Part shown: piece after piece, positions 55,167 through 64,000 of the stretch
Numbering within the stretch: the first letter of the stretch is position 1
How the letters are laid out: each line of letters begins with the position of its first letter
Origin: Haemophilus influenzae
GTDB lineage: Bacteria > Pseudomonadota > Gammaproteobacteria > Enterobacterales > Pasteurellaceae
Direction of reading: 5' to 3'
Length of the DNA: 64,000 nt
NCBI GenBank assembly: GCA_923172585.1
Contig: OV298644.1
Span: forward strand, 575,427 to 639,426
The notes under the pieces: generated by a model
Told to the model about the DNA's origin: nothing
Seen by the model: only the letters and a program-made list of their open reading frames with translations
Databases searched by the model: none
Translations under genes and position numbers: made by a program

Positions 55167-56136
55167 ATGATGAAAAATGAAACATCTAATTTTCAAATAG
55201 GAAGATTTTTGATTGAACAGCGTTCTTTTATTGCGTTGATTATTCTTATCGCGATTGTATCAATGGTTAATCCTGATTTTTTTAGCGTAGATAATATTTT
55301 GAATATTTTACGCCAAACTTCAGTTAATGCGATTATTGCAGTGGGTATGACTTTCGTTATTTTAATTGCAGGTATAGATCTTTCTGTTGGATCTGTATTG
55401 GCATTGACAGGTGCAATCGCCGCTTCAATGGTGAGTATCGAATTGCCTATTTTTTTAGTCATTCCTGTGGTTTTATTGATTGGAACACTTCTTGGTGGCA
55501 TAAGTGGTGTAATTGTGGCAAAGGGAAAAGTTCAGGCTTTTATTGCTACCTTGGTTACCATGACCTTACTGCGTGGTATAACAATGGTTTATACAGACGG
55601 TCGTCCTATTACGACAGGTTTTTCGGATAATGCTGATCTATTTGCTAGCATTGGTACAGGCTATGTTTTAGGTATCCCAGTACCAATTTGGATTATGAGT
55701 ATCGTGTTTGCGGTTGCTTGGTATATTTTAAAAGACACACCAATCGGTCGCTATATTTATGCTTTAGGTGGAAATGAGGCAGCGACCCAACTTTCTGGTA
55801 TTAACGTCAATAAAATCAAAGTATTTGTTTTTGCGGTGAGTGGATTTCTTTCTGCGCTGGCGGGTTTAATTGTAACTTCACGTTTATCTTCCGCTCAACC
55901 CACTGCTGGCGTATCTTATGAATTAGATGCAATTGCCGCCGTGGTAGTCGGTGGAACCAGTTTGATGGGGGAAAGGTCGTGTAATGGGAACTCTCATCGG
56001 TGCATTAATCATCGGATTTTTAAACAATGCATTAAATTTATTAGATATTTCATCTTACTATCAAATGATAGCAAAAGCGTTGGTTATTTTGGTTGCTGTT
56101 TTAGCCGATAACTATCTTGGTACAAAAAAACTGTAA
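55167..56136 (+). pseudogene. rbsC: Ribose permease RbsC, short frameshift
   Basis: RbsC forms the membrane channel of the ribose importer. The frame is normal through several helices (NAIIAVGMTFVILIAGIDLS, YELDAIAAVVVGGTSLMG) and then breaks at ATGGGGGAAAGGTCG near 55965; the family continues GGKGRVMGTLIGALIIGFL. Two bases appear missing; restoring them gives 323 residues ending YLGTKKL, as expected. As written the last helices are replaced by SCNGNSHRCINHRIF and so on, probably inactivating. A homopolymer error at G5/A3 is a simple alternative. Confidence 0.92.
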
Positions 56137-56155
56137 CTCACTTTAAGGAAAAACT

Positions 56156-57034
56156 ATGAAAAAACTAACCGCACTTACTTCTGCTGTATTATTAGGTTTG
56201 GCTGTTTCTGGCTCTGCTTCTGCACAAGACACAATCGCTTTGGCAGTATCTACATTAGATAACCCATTTTTTGTAACGTTACAAGATGGCGCACAGAAAA
56301 AAGCGGATGAATTAGGTTATAAGTTAGTAGTGCTTGATTCACAAAATGACCCTGCTAAAGAATTAGCTAATGTCGAAGATTTAACTGTGCGTGGTGCAAA
56401 AATATTATTGATCAATCCAACTGATTCTGACGCAGTTGGCAACGCAGTGGCGATTGCAAACCGTAAGCATATTCCAGTAATTACATTAGATCGTGGCGCA
56501 GCTAAAGGAAACGTAGTGAGCCATATTGCATCTGACAATATCGCAGGTGGTAAAATGGCAGGTGATTTTATCGCACAGAAATTAGGCGATAATGCCAAGG
56601 TGATTCAACTTGAAGGTATTGCAGGAACATCTGCGGCACGCGAACGAGGTGAGGGTTTCAAACAAGCTATTGATGCTCATAAATTCAATGTGCTTGCCAG
56701 TCAGCCAGCAGATTTTGATCGAACAAAAGGTTTGAATGTAACGGAAAATTTGTTGGCATCTAAAGGTGATGTTCAAGCAATTTTTGCGCAAAATGATGAA
56801 ATGGCATTAGGTGCATTACGTGCGGTGAAAGCCGCAAATAAAAAAGTCCTTATCGTAGGTTTTGATGGTACCGATGATGGAGTAAAAGCTGTAAAAAGTG
56901 GCAAAATGGCGGCAACTATCGCACAACAACCCGAGCTTATTGGTTCATTAGGTGTTGTTACCGCTGATAAAATCTTAAAGGGCGAAAAAGTTGAAGCGAA
57001 AATTCCAGTAGATTTGAAAGTAATAAGTGAATAA
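56156..57034 (+). CDS. rbsB: Ribose-binding periplasmic protein
   Basis: RbsB delivers ribose to RbsAC. The 292-residue protein has a signal peptide ending near ASA (about 22), then [23 protein letters not shown] (with the N/F contacts of the pocket), [23 protein letters not shown] and [15 protein letters not shown]. It is intact although rbsC just upstream is not. Confidence 0.97.
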   Translation: MKKLTALTSAVLLGLAVSGSASAQDTIALAVSTLDNPFFVTLQDGAQKKADELGYKLVVLDSQNDPAKELANVEDLTVRGAKILLINPTDSDAVGNAVAIANRKHIPVITLDRGAAKGNVVSHIASDNIAGGKMAGDFIAQKLGDNAKVIQLEGIAGTSAARERGEGFKQAIDAHKFNVLASQPADFDRTKGLNVTENLLASKGDVQAIFAQNDEMALGALRAVKAANKKVLIVGFDGTDDGVKAVKSGKMAATIAQQPELIGSLGVVTADKILKGEKVEAKIPVDLKVISE

Positions 57035-57130
57035 TCTATCTACTAAATAAGCTCGTTATATCACATTATGGGGCAAATTATATTGTCCCATTGTGTAGAA
57101 AGAAAAAATATAACAATACAGGATAAAATA

Positions 57131-58051
57131 ATGAGAAAAACCCTCACGGTTCTCGGTAGTATCAATGCTGATCACGTTATTTCTGTGCCTTACTTTGCTA
57201 AACCCGGTGAAACGCTAACAGGTCAAAATTATCAAATTGCCTATGGTGGCAAAGGTGCCAATCAAGCAGTGGCAGCCGCTCGTTTAGGGGCAAAGGTAGC
57301 GTTCATTAGTTGCATTGGATCAGATAGCATAGGCAAAACAATGAAAAATGCGTTTGCACAAGAAGGAATTGATACAACCCATATTAATACCGTTTCACAG
57401 GAAATGACAGGAATGGCATTTATTCAAGTCGCCAAGTCTAGTGAGAACAGTATTGTGTTGGCTAGCGGTGCAAATTCACATTTGAGTGAGATGGTTGTTC
57501 GTCAAAGTGAGGCGCAAATTGCACAATCAGATTGCTTGTTAATGCAATTAGAAACCCCACTTTCTGGTGTGGAGCTGGCTGCTCAAATCGCTAAGAAAAA
57601 TGGTGTCAAGGTTGTGCTAAATCCTGCTCCAGCGCAGATTTTATCGGACGAATTATTGAGTTTGATTGATATTATTACACCAAATGAAACAGAAGCTGAA
57701 ATCCTGACTGGGATAGCGGTAACCGACGAGCAAAGTGCGGTGAAAGCTGCGAGTGTTTTTCACGATAAAGGCATTGAAACCGTAATGATTACCCTTGGCG
57801 CGAAAGGCGTGTTTGTCAGTCGAAAAGGTAAAAGCCGCATCATTAAGGGCTTTTGTGTGCAAGCAATAGATACTACCGCAGCTGGTGATACATTTAATGG
57901 CGGTTTTGTTACGGCTTTATTGGAAGAAAAATCCTTTGATGAAGCCATTCGTTTTGGGCAAGCTGCCGCTGCGATTAGTGTGACGAAAAAAGGGGCTCAA
58001 TCCTCTATTCCAACGCGGCAAGAAACTTTAGATTTTCTTGAACACGCTTAA
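57131..58051 (+). CDS. rbsK: Ribokinase
   Basis: RbsK phosphorylates ribose to ribose-5-phosphate, which RpiA (also in this window) can use. I start at ATG 57131 (MRKTLTVLGSINADHVISVP); the upstream frame adds 21 residues without family match. The 306-residue PfkB kinase has GGKGANQAVAAARLGAKVAF (about 41) and DTTAAGDTFNGGFVTALL with the catalytic Asp (about 255). Confidence 0.95.
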   Translation: MRKTLTVLGSINADHVISVPYFAKPGETLTGQNYQIAYGGKGANQAVAAARLGAKVAFISCIGSDSIGKTMKNAFAQEGIDTTHINTVSQEMTGMAFIQVAKSSENSIVLASGANSHLSEMVVRQSEAQIAQSDCLLMQLETPLSGVELAAQIAKKNGVKVVLNPAPAQILSDELLSLIDIITPNETEAEILTGIAVTDEQSAVKAASVFHDKGIETVMITLGAKGVFVSRKGKSRIIKGFCVQAIDTTAAGDTFNGGFVTALLEEKSFDEAIRFGQAAAAISVTKKGAQSSIPTRQETLDFLEHA

Positions 58052-58078
58052 AGTGCGGTGAATTTTTGAGGTGTTTTT

Positions 58079-59077
58079 ATGGCGACAATGAAAGATATTG
58101 CACGACTGGCGCAAGTTTCGACTTCCACAGTTTCACATGTCATTAATGGATCGCGTTTTGTTAGCGATGAAATTCGTGAGAAAGTGATGCGTATTGTCGC
58201 TGAACTGAATTACACCCCCTCAGCTGTTGCACGAAGCCTTAAGGTGCGCGAAACCAAAACTATCGGGCTACTTGTCACCGCAACAAATAATCCCTTCTTT
58301 GCGGAAGTGATGGCTGGCGTGGAGCAATATTGTCAGAAAAATCAATATAATCTTATTATTGCTACAACGGGTGGAGATGCCAAACGCCTACAACAAAATC
58401 TGCAAACTCTAATGCACAAACAAGTGGATGGTTTGCTTTTGATGTGTGGTGATAGCCGTTTTCAGGCTGATATAGAGTTAGCCATTTCGCTGCCACTGGT
58501 TGTGATGGACTGGTGGTTTACTGAGTTAAATGCAGATAAAATACTCGAAAATTCAGCACTTGGTGGCTATTTGGCGACAAAAGCATTAATCGATGCAGGA
58601 CATCGTAAAATTGGCATTATTACGGGAAATCTCAAAAAATCTGTCGCACAAAATCGTTTGCAAGGTTATAAAAATGCGCTGTCGGAAGCAAAAATTGCGT
58701 TAAATCCTCATTGGATTGTCGAAAGTCATTTTGACTTTGAAGGCGGTGTACTTGGCATACAATCTTTACTTACTCAATCTTCACGTCCAACAGCAGTTTT
58801 TTGTTGTAGTGACACCATTGCTGTCGGTGCATACCAAGCTATTCAGCAACAAGGCTTACGTATTCCGCAAGATCTTTCAATTATGGGCTATGATGACATT
58901 GAATTGGCTCGTTATCTCTCACCTCCCCTTTCCACCATTTGCCAACCGAAAGCTGAACTTGGCAAACTCGCTGTTGAAACACTATTGCAACGAATTAAAA
59001 ATCCTAATGAAAATTACCGCACTTTGGTGTTAGAACCGACTTGTGTGTTAAGAGAGTCTATTTACAGTTTCAAATAA
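58079..59077 (+). CDS. rbsR: LacI-family ribose operon repressor
   Basis: RbsR represses the operon until ribose is present. The 332-residue protein has the N-terminal LacI helix-turn-helix [28 protein letters not shown] and a sugar-binding core similar to RbsB ([33 protein letters not shown]). It is last in the rbs operon, and the palindromic operator lies ahead of rbsD. Confidence 0.95.
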   Translation: MATMKDIARLAQVSTSTVSHVINGSRFVSDEIREKVMRIVAELNYTPSAVARSLKVRETKTIGLLVTATNNPFFAEVMAGVEQYCQKNQYNLIIATTGGDAKRLQQNLQTLMHKQVDGLLLMCGDSRFQADIELAISLPLVVMDWWFTELNADKILENSALGGYLATKALIDAGHRKIGIITGNLKKSVAQNRLQGYKNALSEAKIALNPHWIVESHFDFEGGVLGIQSLLTQSSRPTAVFCCSDTIAVGAYQAIQQQGLRIPQDLSIMGYDDIELARYLSPPLSTICQPKAELGKLAVETLLQRIKNPNENYRTLVLEPTCVLRESIYSFK

Positions 59078-59182
59078 AATTAGAATAACTCGATTTCTCT
59101 ATTGCTATTTTCAAAAAAACTGCTATTTTCTTGCGGTTTTTTTGTTTATTTAACCCACTGTTTAATTTAGGAATAAAATCTT

Positions 59183-59734
59183 ATGAAAGAAAACAAACCT
59201 GTTGATCCTTATGCGAAATATAACGAACAATCGAATATTATCGCGAAAATAATTTTTGCTAGTCGCTGGTTGCAAGTGCCGATTTATTTGGGCTTGATTG
59301 TCACCCTTGCAATCTACTCTTATAAATTTATCAAAGGATTATGGGAGTTAGTGATTAATGTCAATGATATGGATTCCAACACAATTATGTTAGGCGTGTT
59401 GAATTTGATTGATGTCGTGATGATCGCCAACTTGCTTGTGATGGTGACTATCGGCGGTTATGAAATCTTTGTATCTAAATTGCGTACGCGTAATCACCCC
59501 GATCAGCCTGAATGGATGAGCCACGTAAATGCCACCGTGTTGAAAGTTAAACTTTCTATGTCTATTATCGGCATTTCATCTATCCATATGTTGCAAACTT
59601 TTGTGAATGCAAGCAATATGCCAGAAAAAACGATGATGTGGCAATTATTGTTGCACTTGGGCTTTTTAGTGTCGGCAATTGCTTTAGCTTATACGGACAA
59701 AATTTTGTATAGCACAAGCCATAAAACACATTAA
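59183..59734 (+). CDS. yqhA: UPF0114 (YqhA-like) membrane protein
   Basis: The 183-residue protein has about four membrane helices ([45 protein letters not shown], and so on) and the family stretch [27 protein letters not shown]. The function of UPF0114 proteins is unknown. It stands alone, closed by a GC-rich terminator. Confidence 0.85.
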   Translation: MKENKPVDPYAKYNEQSNIIAKIIFASRWLQVPIYLGLIVTLAIYSYKFIKGLWELVINVNDMDSNTIMLGVLNLIDVVMIANLLVMVTIGGYEIFVSKLRTRNHPDQPEWMSHVNATVLKVKLSMSIIGISSIHMLQTFVNASNMPEKTMMWQLLLHLGFLVSAIALAYTDKILYSTSHKTH

Positions 59735-59751
59735 AAATTTACCGCACTTTT

Positions 59752-59780
59752 AACCCCGTTCAAATTGAACGGGGTTTTAT
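59752..59780 (+). terminator. Terminator of the YqhA-like gene
   Basis: AACCCCGTTCA pairs with TGAACGGGGTT and is followed by TTATAT. An uptake signal (ACCGCACTT) lies just upstream. Confidence 0.8.
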
Positions 59781-59873
59781 ATATCATATAGTTACAATTT
59801 AATTTTTTAGTATGATACGCCGTTTAGAATAGGAAAGCTTAAATAAAATACTAAGATGTTAATCAAGTAGAAA

Positions 59874-60362
59874 TTAATCTTCTAAATCTAGAGGCTCTTG
59901 CGAAAGTATAATTCCTGTCAGATCTGCGTAAATATAATCTTCTGGGAAAAAGGTTACGCCACCAAAATTCACTGGAATATCACTCTCGCCAGCACTGCTT
60001 TCATCTGCACTGACTGGAATTGGCGCAAGGGCATGAATACCAATATCAAGGTTTTCTAATTGCTGAATTTGGCGTACTGCACCATATACAATAATGCCTT
60101 CCCAACCATTATCAACGGCAAGTTGAGCCAATTCTGCATCAATCAAACCACGGCGTACCGCACCACCGCCATCAATGACAAGCACTCGACCTTCGCCGTT
60201 TTCTTCTAATACTTCAGCAATTAATCCATTACTTTCAAAGCATTTTACTGTAGTGACTTTACCGTAAAAATGACTTACGCCACCAAAGCTTGAAAAAATT
60301 GGCTCCACGACATCCACTTGTTCTGCATAAAGATCGCAAAGTTCTGAAGTATCAATAAACAT
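59874..60362 (-). CDS. rraA: RraA, regulator of RNase E
   Basis: RraA binds RNase E and inhibits it. The 162-residue protein has [20 protein letters not shown], the loop [20 protein letters not shown] (about 80..98) and [13 protein letters not shown], all typical. It lies after menA on the same strand, the usual arrangement in enterics. Confidence 0.94.
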   Translation of the reverse strand: MFIDTSELCDLYAEQVDVVEPIFSSFGGVSHFYGKVTTVKCFESNGLIAEVLEENGEGRVLVIDGGGAVRRGLIDAELAQLAVDNGWEGIIVYGAVRQIQQLENLDIGIHALAPIPVSADESSAGESDIPVNFGGVTFFPEDYIYADLTGIILSQEPLDLED

Positions 60363-60413
60363 AACTTTCCCCTATCGATTGTTGAAATTTTGTTTGCTTT
60401 AGTATATGCCGAT

Positions 60414-61325
60414 TTAGCCGATAAGCAAGCCTAAACTAAACAAGATATTGATTAATAACGAAATCATAGACATTTGAGCCAACATTGGACGCAATTCACT
60501 TGGCTGCTGACTGCGATAAACAAAGATCGCGTGTTTAGCTAACAATGGCATTGCTAATACAAATAAATAATTTGTCCAAGAAATAGCCGTTGCCAAAGCA
60601 AATGCTAAATAACATAGAGCCGCCACACTTAATAAAATACAATGATAAACACGCCCTTTATATGCACCTAAACGAACGGCTAGGGTATTTTTGCTAGCTT
60701 TCGCATCCTGTTCAATATCGCGTAAATTATTGATATTTAATACCGCACTTGCCAATAAGCCAGAACCAATAGCAGGCAAAATAATGTGGCTATCAATACT
60801 GTGAGTTTGCAAATAATAAGTACCGCCAACACCAAGCAAACCAAAAAATACCAACACAGAAATATCGCCCAAGCCCATATAGCCATAAGGTTTTACCCCA
60901 ACTGTGTAAGTAATGGCAGCAACAATAGCTAAAATTCCAAGCCCAGCGAAAGCGAATAAATCTGAGAGATTTTCATAAGCGATTCCAATCAAGAAACTTC
61001 CTGAAAGAAAACTTGCCATCACCATTAGAATTAATCCCCATTTCAGTTCTTTTGCTGAAATTGCGCCTTTTTGAATGCCGCGTAATGGCCCAATACGTTC
61101 TTCAGTATCTGAACCTTTTTGATGATCCCCATAATCATTGGCAAAATTAGAAAGCACCTGCAATAAAATTGTCGTGAGTAAACAAAGCACCATTACAAGC
61201 CCATTAAAACCTTGTGGATTCGCCCAATAACCTAATGCCGAACCCGTGAAAATCGATGCCAACGCTAAGGGCAAAGTTTTTGGTCGAGCCGTTTCCCACC
61301 ACATTTTCAATTTTTCATTTGTCAT
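60414..61325 (-). CDS. menA: 1,4-dihydroxy-2-naphthoate prenyltransferase
   Basis: MenA attaches the polyprenyl tail in menaquinone synthesis, in the inner membrane. I start at ATG 61325 (MTNEKLKMWWETARPKTLPL); a GTG inside an uptake signal starts a slightly longer frame. The 303-residue protein has the prenyl-diphosphate motif NFANDYGDHQKGSD (about 70) and the second Asp motif NINNLRDIEQDAKASKNTLA, with about eight helices. Confidence 0.95.
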   Translation of the reverse strand: MTNEKLKMWWETARPKTLPLALASIFTGSALGYWANPQGFNGLVMVLCLLTTILLQVLSNFANDYGDHQKGSDTEERIGPLRGIQKGAISAKELKWGLILMVMASFLSGSFLIGIAYENLSDLFAFAGLGILAIVAAITYTVGVKPYGYMGLGDISVLVFFGLLGVGGTYYLQTHSIDSHIILPAIGSGLLASAVLNINNLRDIEQDAKASKNTLAVRLGAYKGRVYHCILLSVAALCYLAFALATAISWTNYLFVLAMPLLAKHAIFVYRSQQPSELRPMLAQMSMISLLINILFSLGLLIG

Positions 61326-61386
61326 TTTTTTTGACCGCACTTTTGATTACAATAAGCCGCGTATTCTACACTAAGACACCCAATTT

Positions 61387-62106
61387 ATGAATGATTTAAC
61401 CTTATCGCCTATCGCCATTATCCACACGCCTTATAAAGAAAAATTCTCCGTACCACGCCAACCTAATTTAGTTGAAGACGGAGTAGGCATTGTAGAACTC
61501 TTACCGCCTTATAATTCGCCTGAAGCCGTGAGAGGATTAGAACAATTCAGTCATCTTTGGTTAATTTTTCAGTTCGACCAAATCCAACAAGGAAAATGGC
61601 AACCCACCGTACGCCCACCTCGGTTAGGCGGTAATCAACGAGTTGGTGTATTTGCTTCACGTGCAACGCACCGCCCAAATCCTCTTGGTTTATCCAAAGT
61701 CGAATTACGTCAAGTAGAATGCATCAACGGTAACATTTTTCTCCATTTAGGTGCGGTGGATTTAGTGGATGGCACGCCCATTTTCGATATCAAACCCTAT
61801 ATTGCCTATGCGGATAGTGAGCCAAATGCACAATCGAGCTTTGCCCAAGAAAAACCACCAGCGAAACTGACTGTTGAATTTACCGAGCAAGTCAAAAGTG
61901 CGGTAAAAAAACGAGAAGAAAAACGACCGCACTTAAGTCGTTTTATTCGCCAAGTGCTAGAGCAAGATCCTCGCCCAGCCTATCAACAAGGTAAACCGAG
62001 TGATCGTATTTATGGAACAAGTTTGTACGAATTTAATGTGAAATGGCGAATTAAAGCGGGTACGGTAAATTGTGTAGAAGTGATTGAAATAGAAAAAGAC
62101 AAATAG
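61387..62106 (+). CDS. trmO: tRNA-m6t6A37 methyltransferase TrmO (TsaA/UPF0066)
   Basis: TrmO adds a methyl group to t6A37 of tRNA-Thr, using SAM. The 239-residue protein has the N-terminal [20 protein letters not shown], the core [28 protein letters not shown] (about 75..103) and [16 protein letters not shown]. It is divergent from menA. An imperfect hairpin (AAGGCAGGG/CCCTGCCTT) separates it from the convergent tehA. Confidence 0.93.
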   Translation: MNDLTLSPIAIIHTPYKEKFSVPRQPNLVEDGVGIVELLPPYNSPEAVRGLEQFSHLWLIFQFDQIQQGKWQPTVRPPRLGGNQRVGVFASRATHRPNPLGLSKVELRQVECINGNIFLHLGAVDLVDGTPIFDIKPYIAYADSEPNAQSSFAQEKPPAKLTVEFTEQVKSAVKKREEKRPHLSRFIRQVLEQDPRPAYQQGKPSDRIYGTSLYEFNVKWRIKAGTVNCVEVIEIEKDK

Positions 62107-62121
62107 ATGTAATATGTAAAT

Positions 62122-62142
62122 AAGGCAGGGAATCCCTGCCTT
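62122..62142. terminator. Hairpin between trmO and tehA
   Basis: AAGGCAGGG pairs perfectly with CCCTGCCTT across three bases. The T-run is weak on both sides. It lies between convergent genes. Confidence 0.5.
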
Positions 62143-62158
62143 AGTCAATTTAAATACC

Positions 62159-63103
62159 TTATTTTAGGAAAAACTGCCCTTTAGTTAATTTAATAATTGT
62201 CATTAAAACCAATAAGCCAATCATTACATTTGAGAAAACAAAGGCAAAAATAGACACGCCTTGTAAAACATTGCCATGATAGAAAGCGGTAGCACTGTTT
62301 GCCATAGACGCTAATCCGAATGAGAATGCCCATAAGCCAATGTTAAGTCCTTTTTCCACAATCCAAGGGAATAATCGCAATAAGAAAAATAATTGCAAAA
62401 ATCCATATCCCCAAAGGATTTTAGCTAACGTATCCACCTCGCCGTGATTGATCGATAAATAAGCAGATACACACACAAACGCAGGTGCTAAAACAATCCC
62501 TATTGTGGCTCTAAATTGTGGCTCAAGAGATGAAATACGTAAATGTTGTAATAATACAGGCTCAAAAATAATCCAAGTAATCATTCCTGCGCCAAAGAAT
62601 AAGTAGGCTAAATCATGATAGCCAAGTAATGCTAATGAACTTGCGCTTGTAAAATTAGCAGCTACCGCAGGCAAATAAAACGGAGGATGAGTAGATTTTT
62701 GCTCAAATACACCACCTTGCCATAATTCACTGACACGTAATGTTGAGAAAAGTAATTGACCAATCGTTCCAATCCAAATTAAAACTTCAGCAATTAAAGG
62801 ATTCCAACGATAAAGAATATCGCCTACCAACATAGTTGTAATAGGAATCAATGCAATAAAGGAAAAACGAACTGGGCTATGATACTCTGCACGAACTTCC
62901 TCAAAGTAATAACGAAGTTTATACGCATACATTAAAATAAATAAAATCCAGACCGCACTTGCTACAATGCCAAGAACATCACTTACCATTCGCGCAACAG
63001 GAAATAAGTTTTCTAAATGAAACCAAGCTAAAGATAAGGCTGCTAAACCAAGAGGAATACCGAAATATCCTGTTGGAAGAGGAAAAGGCTTTGTTGTATT
63101 CAT
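62159..63103 (-). CDS. tehA: TehA, SLAC1-type anion channel (tellurite resistance)
   Basis: TehA of H. influenzae is a bacterial homologue of the plant SLAC1 anion channel. I start at ATG 63103 (MNTTKPFPLPTGYFGIPLGL); upstream Met codons add a segment without similarity. The 314-residue protein has ten hydrophobic helices and a pore-blocking Phe region in the last third (NIGLWAFSFGLASMANS). It is complete. In strain Rd the HindII restriction genes lie next; here they are absent. Confidence 0.94.
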   Translation of the reverse strand: MNTTKPFPLPTGYFGIPLGLAALSLAWFHLENLFPVARMVSDVLGIVASAVWILFILMYAYKLRYYFEEVRAEYHSPVRFSFIALIPITTMLVGDILYRWNPLIAEVLIWIGTIGQLLFSTLRVSELWQGGVFEQKSTHPPFYLPAVAANFTSASSLALLGYHDLAYLFFGAGMITWIIFEPVLLQHLRISSLEPQFRATIGIVLAPAFVCVSAYLSINHGEVDTLAKILWGYGFLQLFFLLRLFPWIVEKGLNIGLWAFSFGLASMANSATAFYHGNVLQGVSIFAFVFSNVMIGLLVLMTIIKLTKGQFFLK

Positions 63104-63252
63104 AGTATGATCCTTATTTTGAAAAATCTGAGCAAAGTGTAACATAACTATCAACAACAGACTTTTCTAAAAGTCTCAAATTTTTGTGAAATTTCTATAA
63201 AGAAACATACTTGTTGTTCTGGCATAAAACCTCTACCCATTTTCATAAAAAT

Positions 63253-63283
63253 AAAAAACCCGAACTTTCATTCGGGTTTTCTT
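63253..63283 (-). terminator. Terminator of the rpoBC operon
   Basis: CCCGAA pairs with TTCGGG across CTTTCA, and the minus strand continues TTTTTTA. It lies about 20 bases past the rpoC stop. Confidence 0.8.
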
Positions 63284-63297
63284 ATATAGGGAATTAA

Positions 63298-64000
<703 letters not shown>

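Overview
The window is a Haemophilus influenzae chromosome segment, or one from a very close relative. Three things point to this: about 35% GC, many copies of the 9-base DNA uptake signal AAGTGCGGT or its complement both inside and between genes, and a gene order that follows the fru-to-rpoC stretch I know from strain Rd. No plasmid, prophage or CRISPR array is visible. The only mobile DNA is an internally deleted IS3-family element (45222..46096), a possible stub of the same IS family and a possible integrase stub, both near a damaged tRNA-Leu.

Layout. 1..3060 is almost uncodable but still shows patchy resemblance to topB and a broken tRNA-Leu. 3491..7604 (minus strand) is the fructose PTS operon fruB-fruK-fruA, with fruB wrecked. 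7676..12544 (minus) holds a lipoprotein, the vapX-vapD toxin-antitoxin pair, a CorC-like membrane protein, a DUF1523 protein, tatD and holB; four of these are interrupted. 12565..15879 (minus) is tmk, mltG, surA and pyrR. 16011..25403 carries mazG, a DUF535 gene, lon, hemW, rpiA, serA, ygfZ and yicC. 25664..33380 is the full histidine operon behind a leader peptide and attenuator, with one-base deletions in hisG and hisB. 33644..34846 is tyrP. 35032..41897 (minus) is the complete ATP synthase operon atpIBEFHAGDC. 42020..46821 has rsmG, a PRD-domain gene, yqaB, yqaA, a duplicated intergenic module, luxS, the IS and aphA. 46978..53078 has hslVU, potD, an FAD oxidoreductase and rmuC. 53206..59077 is the ribose operon rbsDACBKR behind a palindromic RbsR operator. 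59183..63103 has a YqhA-like gene, rraA, menA, trmO and tehA. The window ends inside a badly damaged 3' part of rpoC.

How the genes work together. The his operon is a pathway under transcription attenuation; the atp operon builds one complex; rbs couples ribose uptake with phosphorylation and is read as repressed by RbsR. lon and hslVU both have sigma-32-like promoters, as expected for heat-shock proteases.

The strongest overall signal is uneven damage. Two essential genes (holB and rpoC) carry in-frame stops, several accessory genes carry stops or lost catalytic residues, and five genes have one- or two-base deletions, mostly in homopolymers, while long stretches (tmk to lon, atp, hslVU) are clean. 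Because essential genes cannot be dead in a living cell, at least part of this must be sequence error. Every 'pseudogene' call below should be read with that in mind. I found no convincing new biological system. The best candidates for real novelty are a possible minus-strand small RNA in a duplicated intergenic module before luxS, and IS transposase ends that double as terminator-like dyads.
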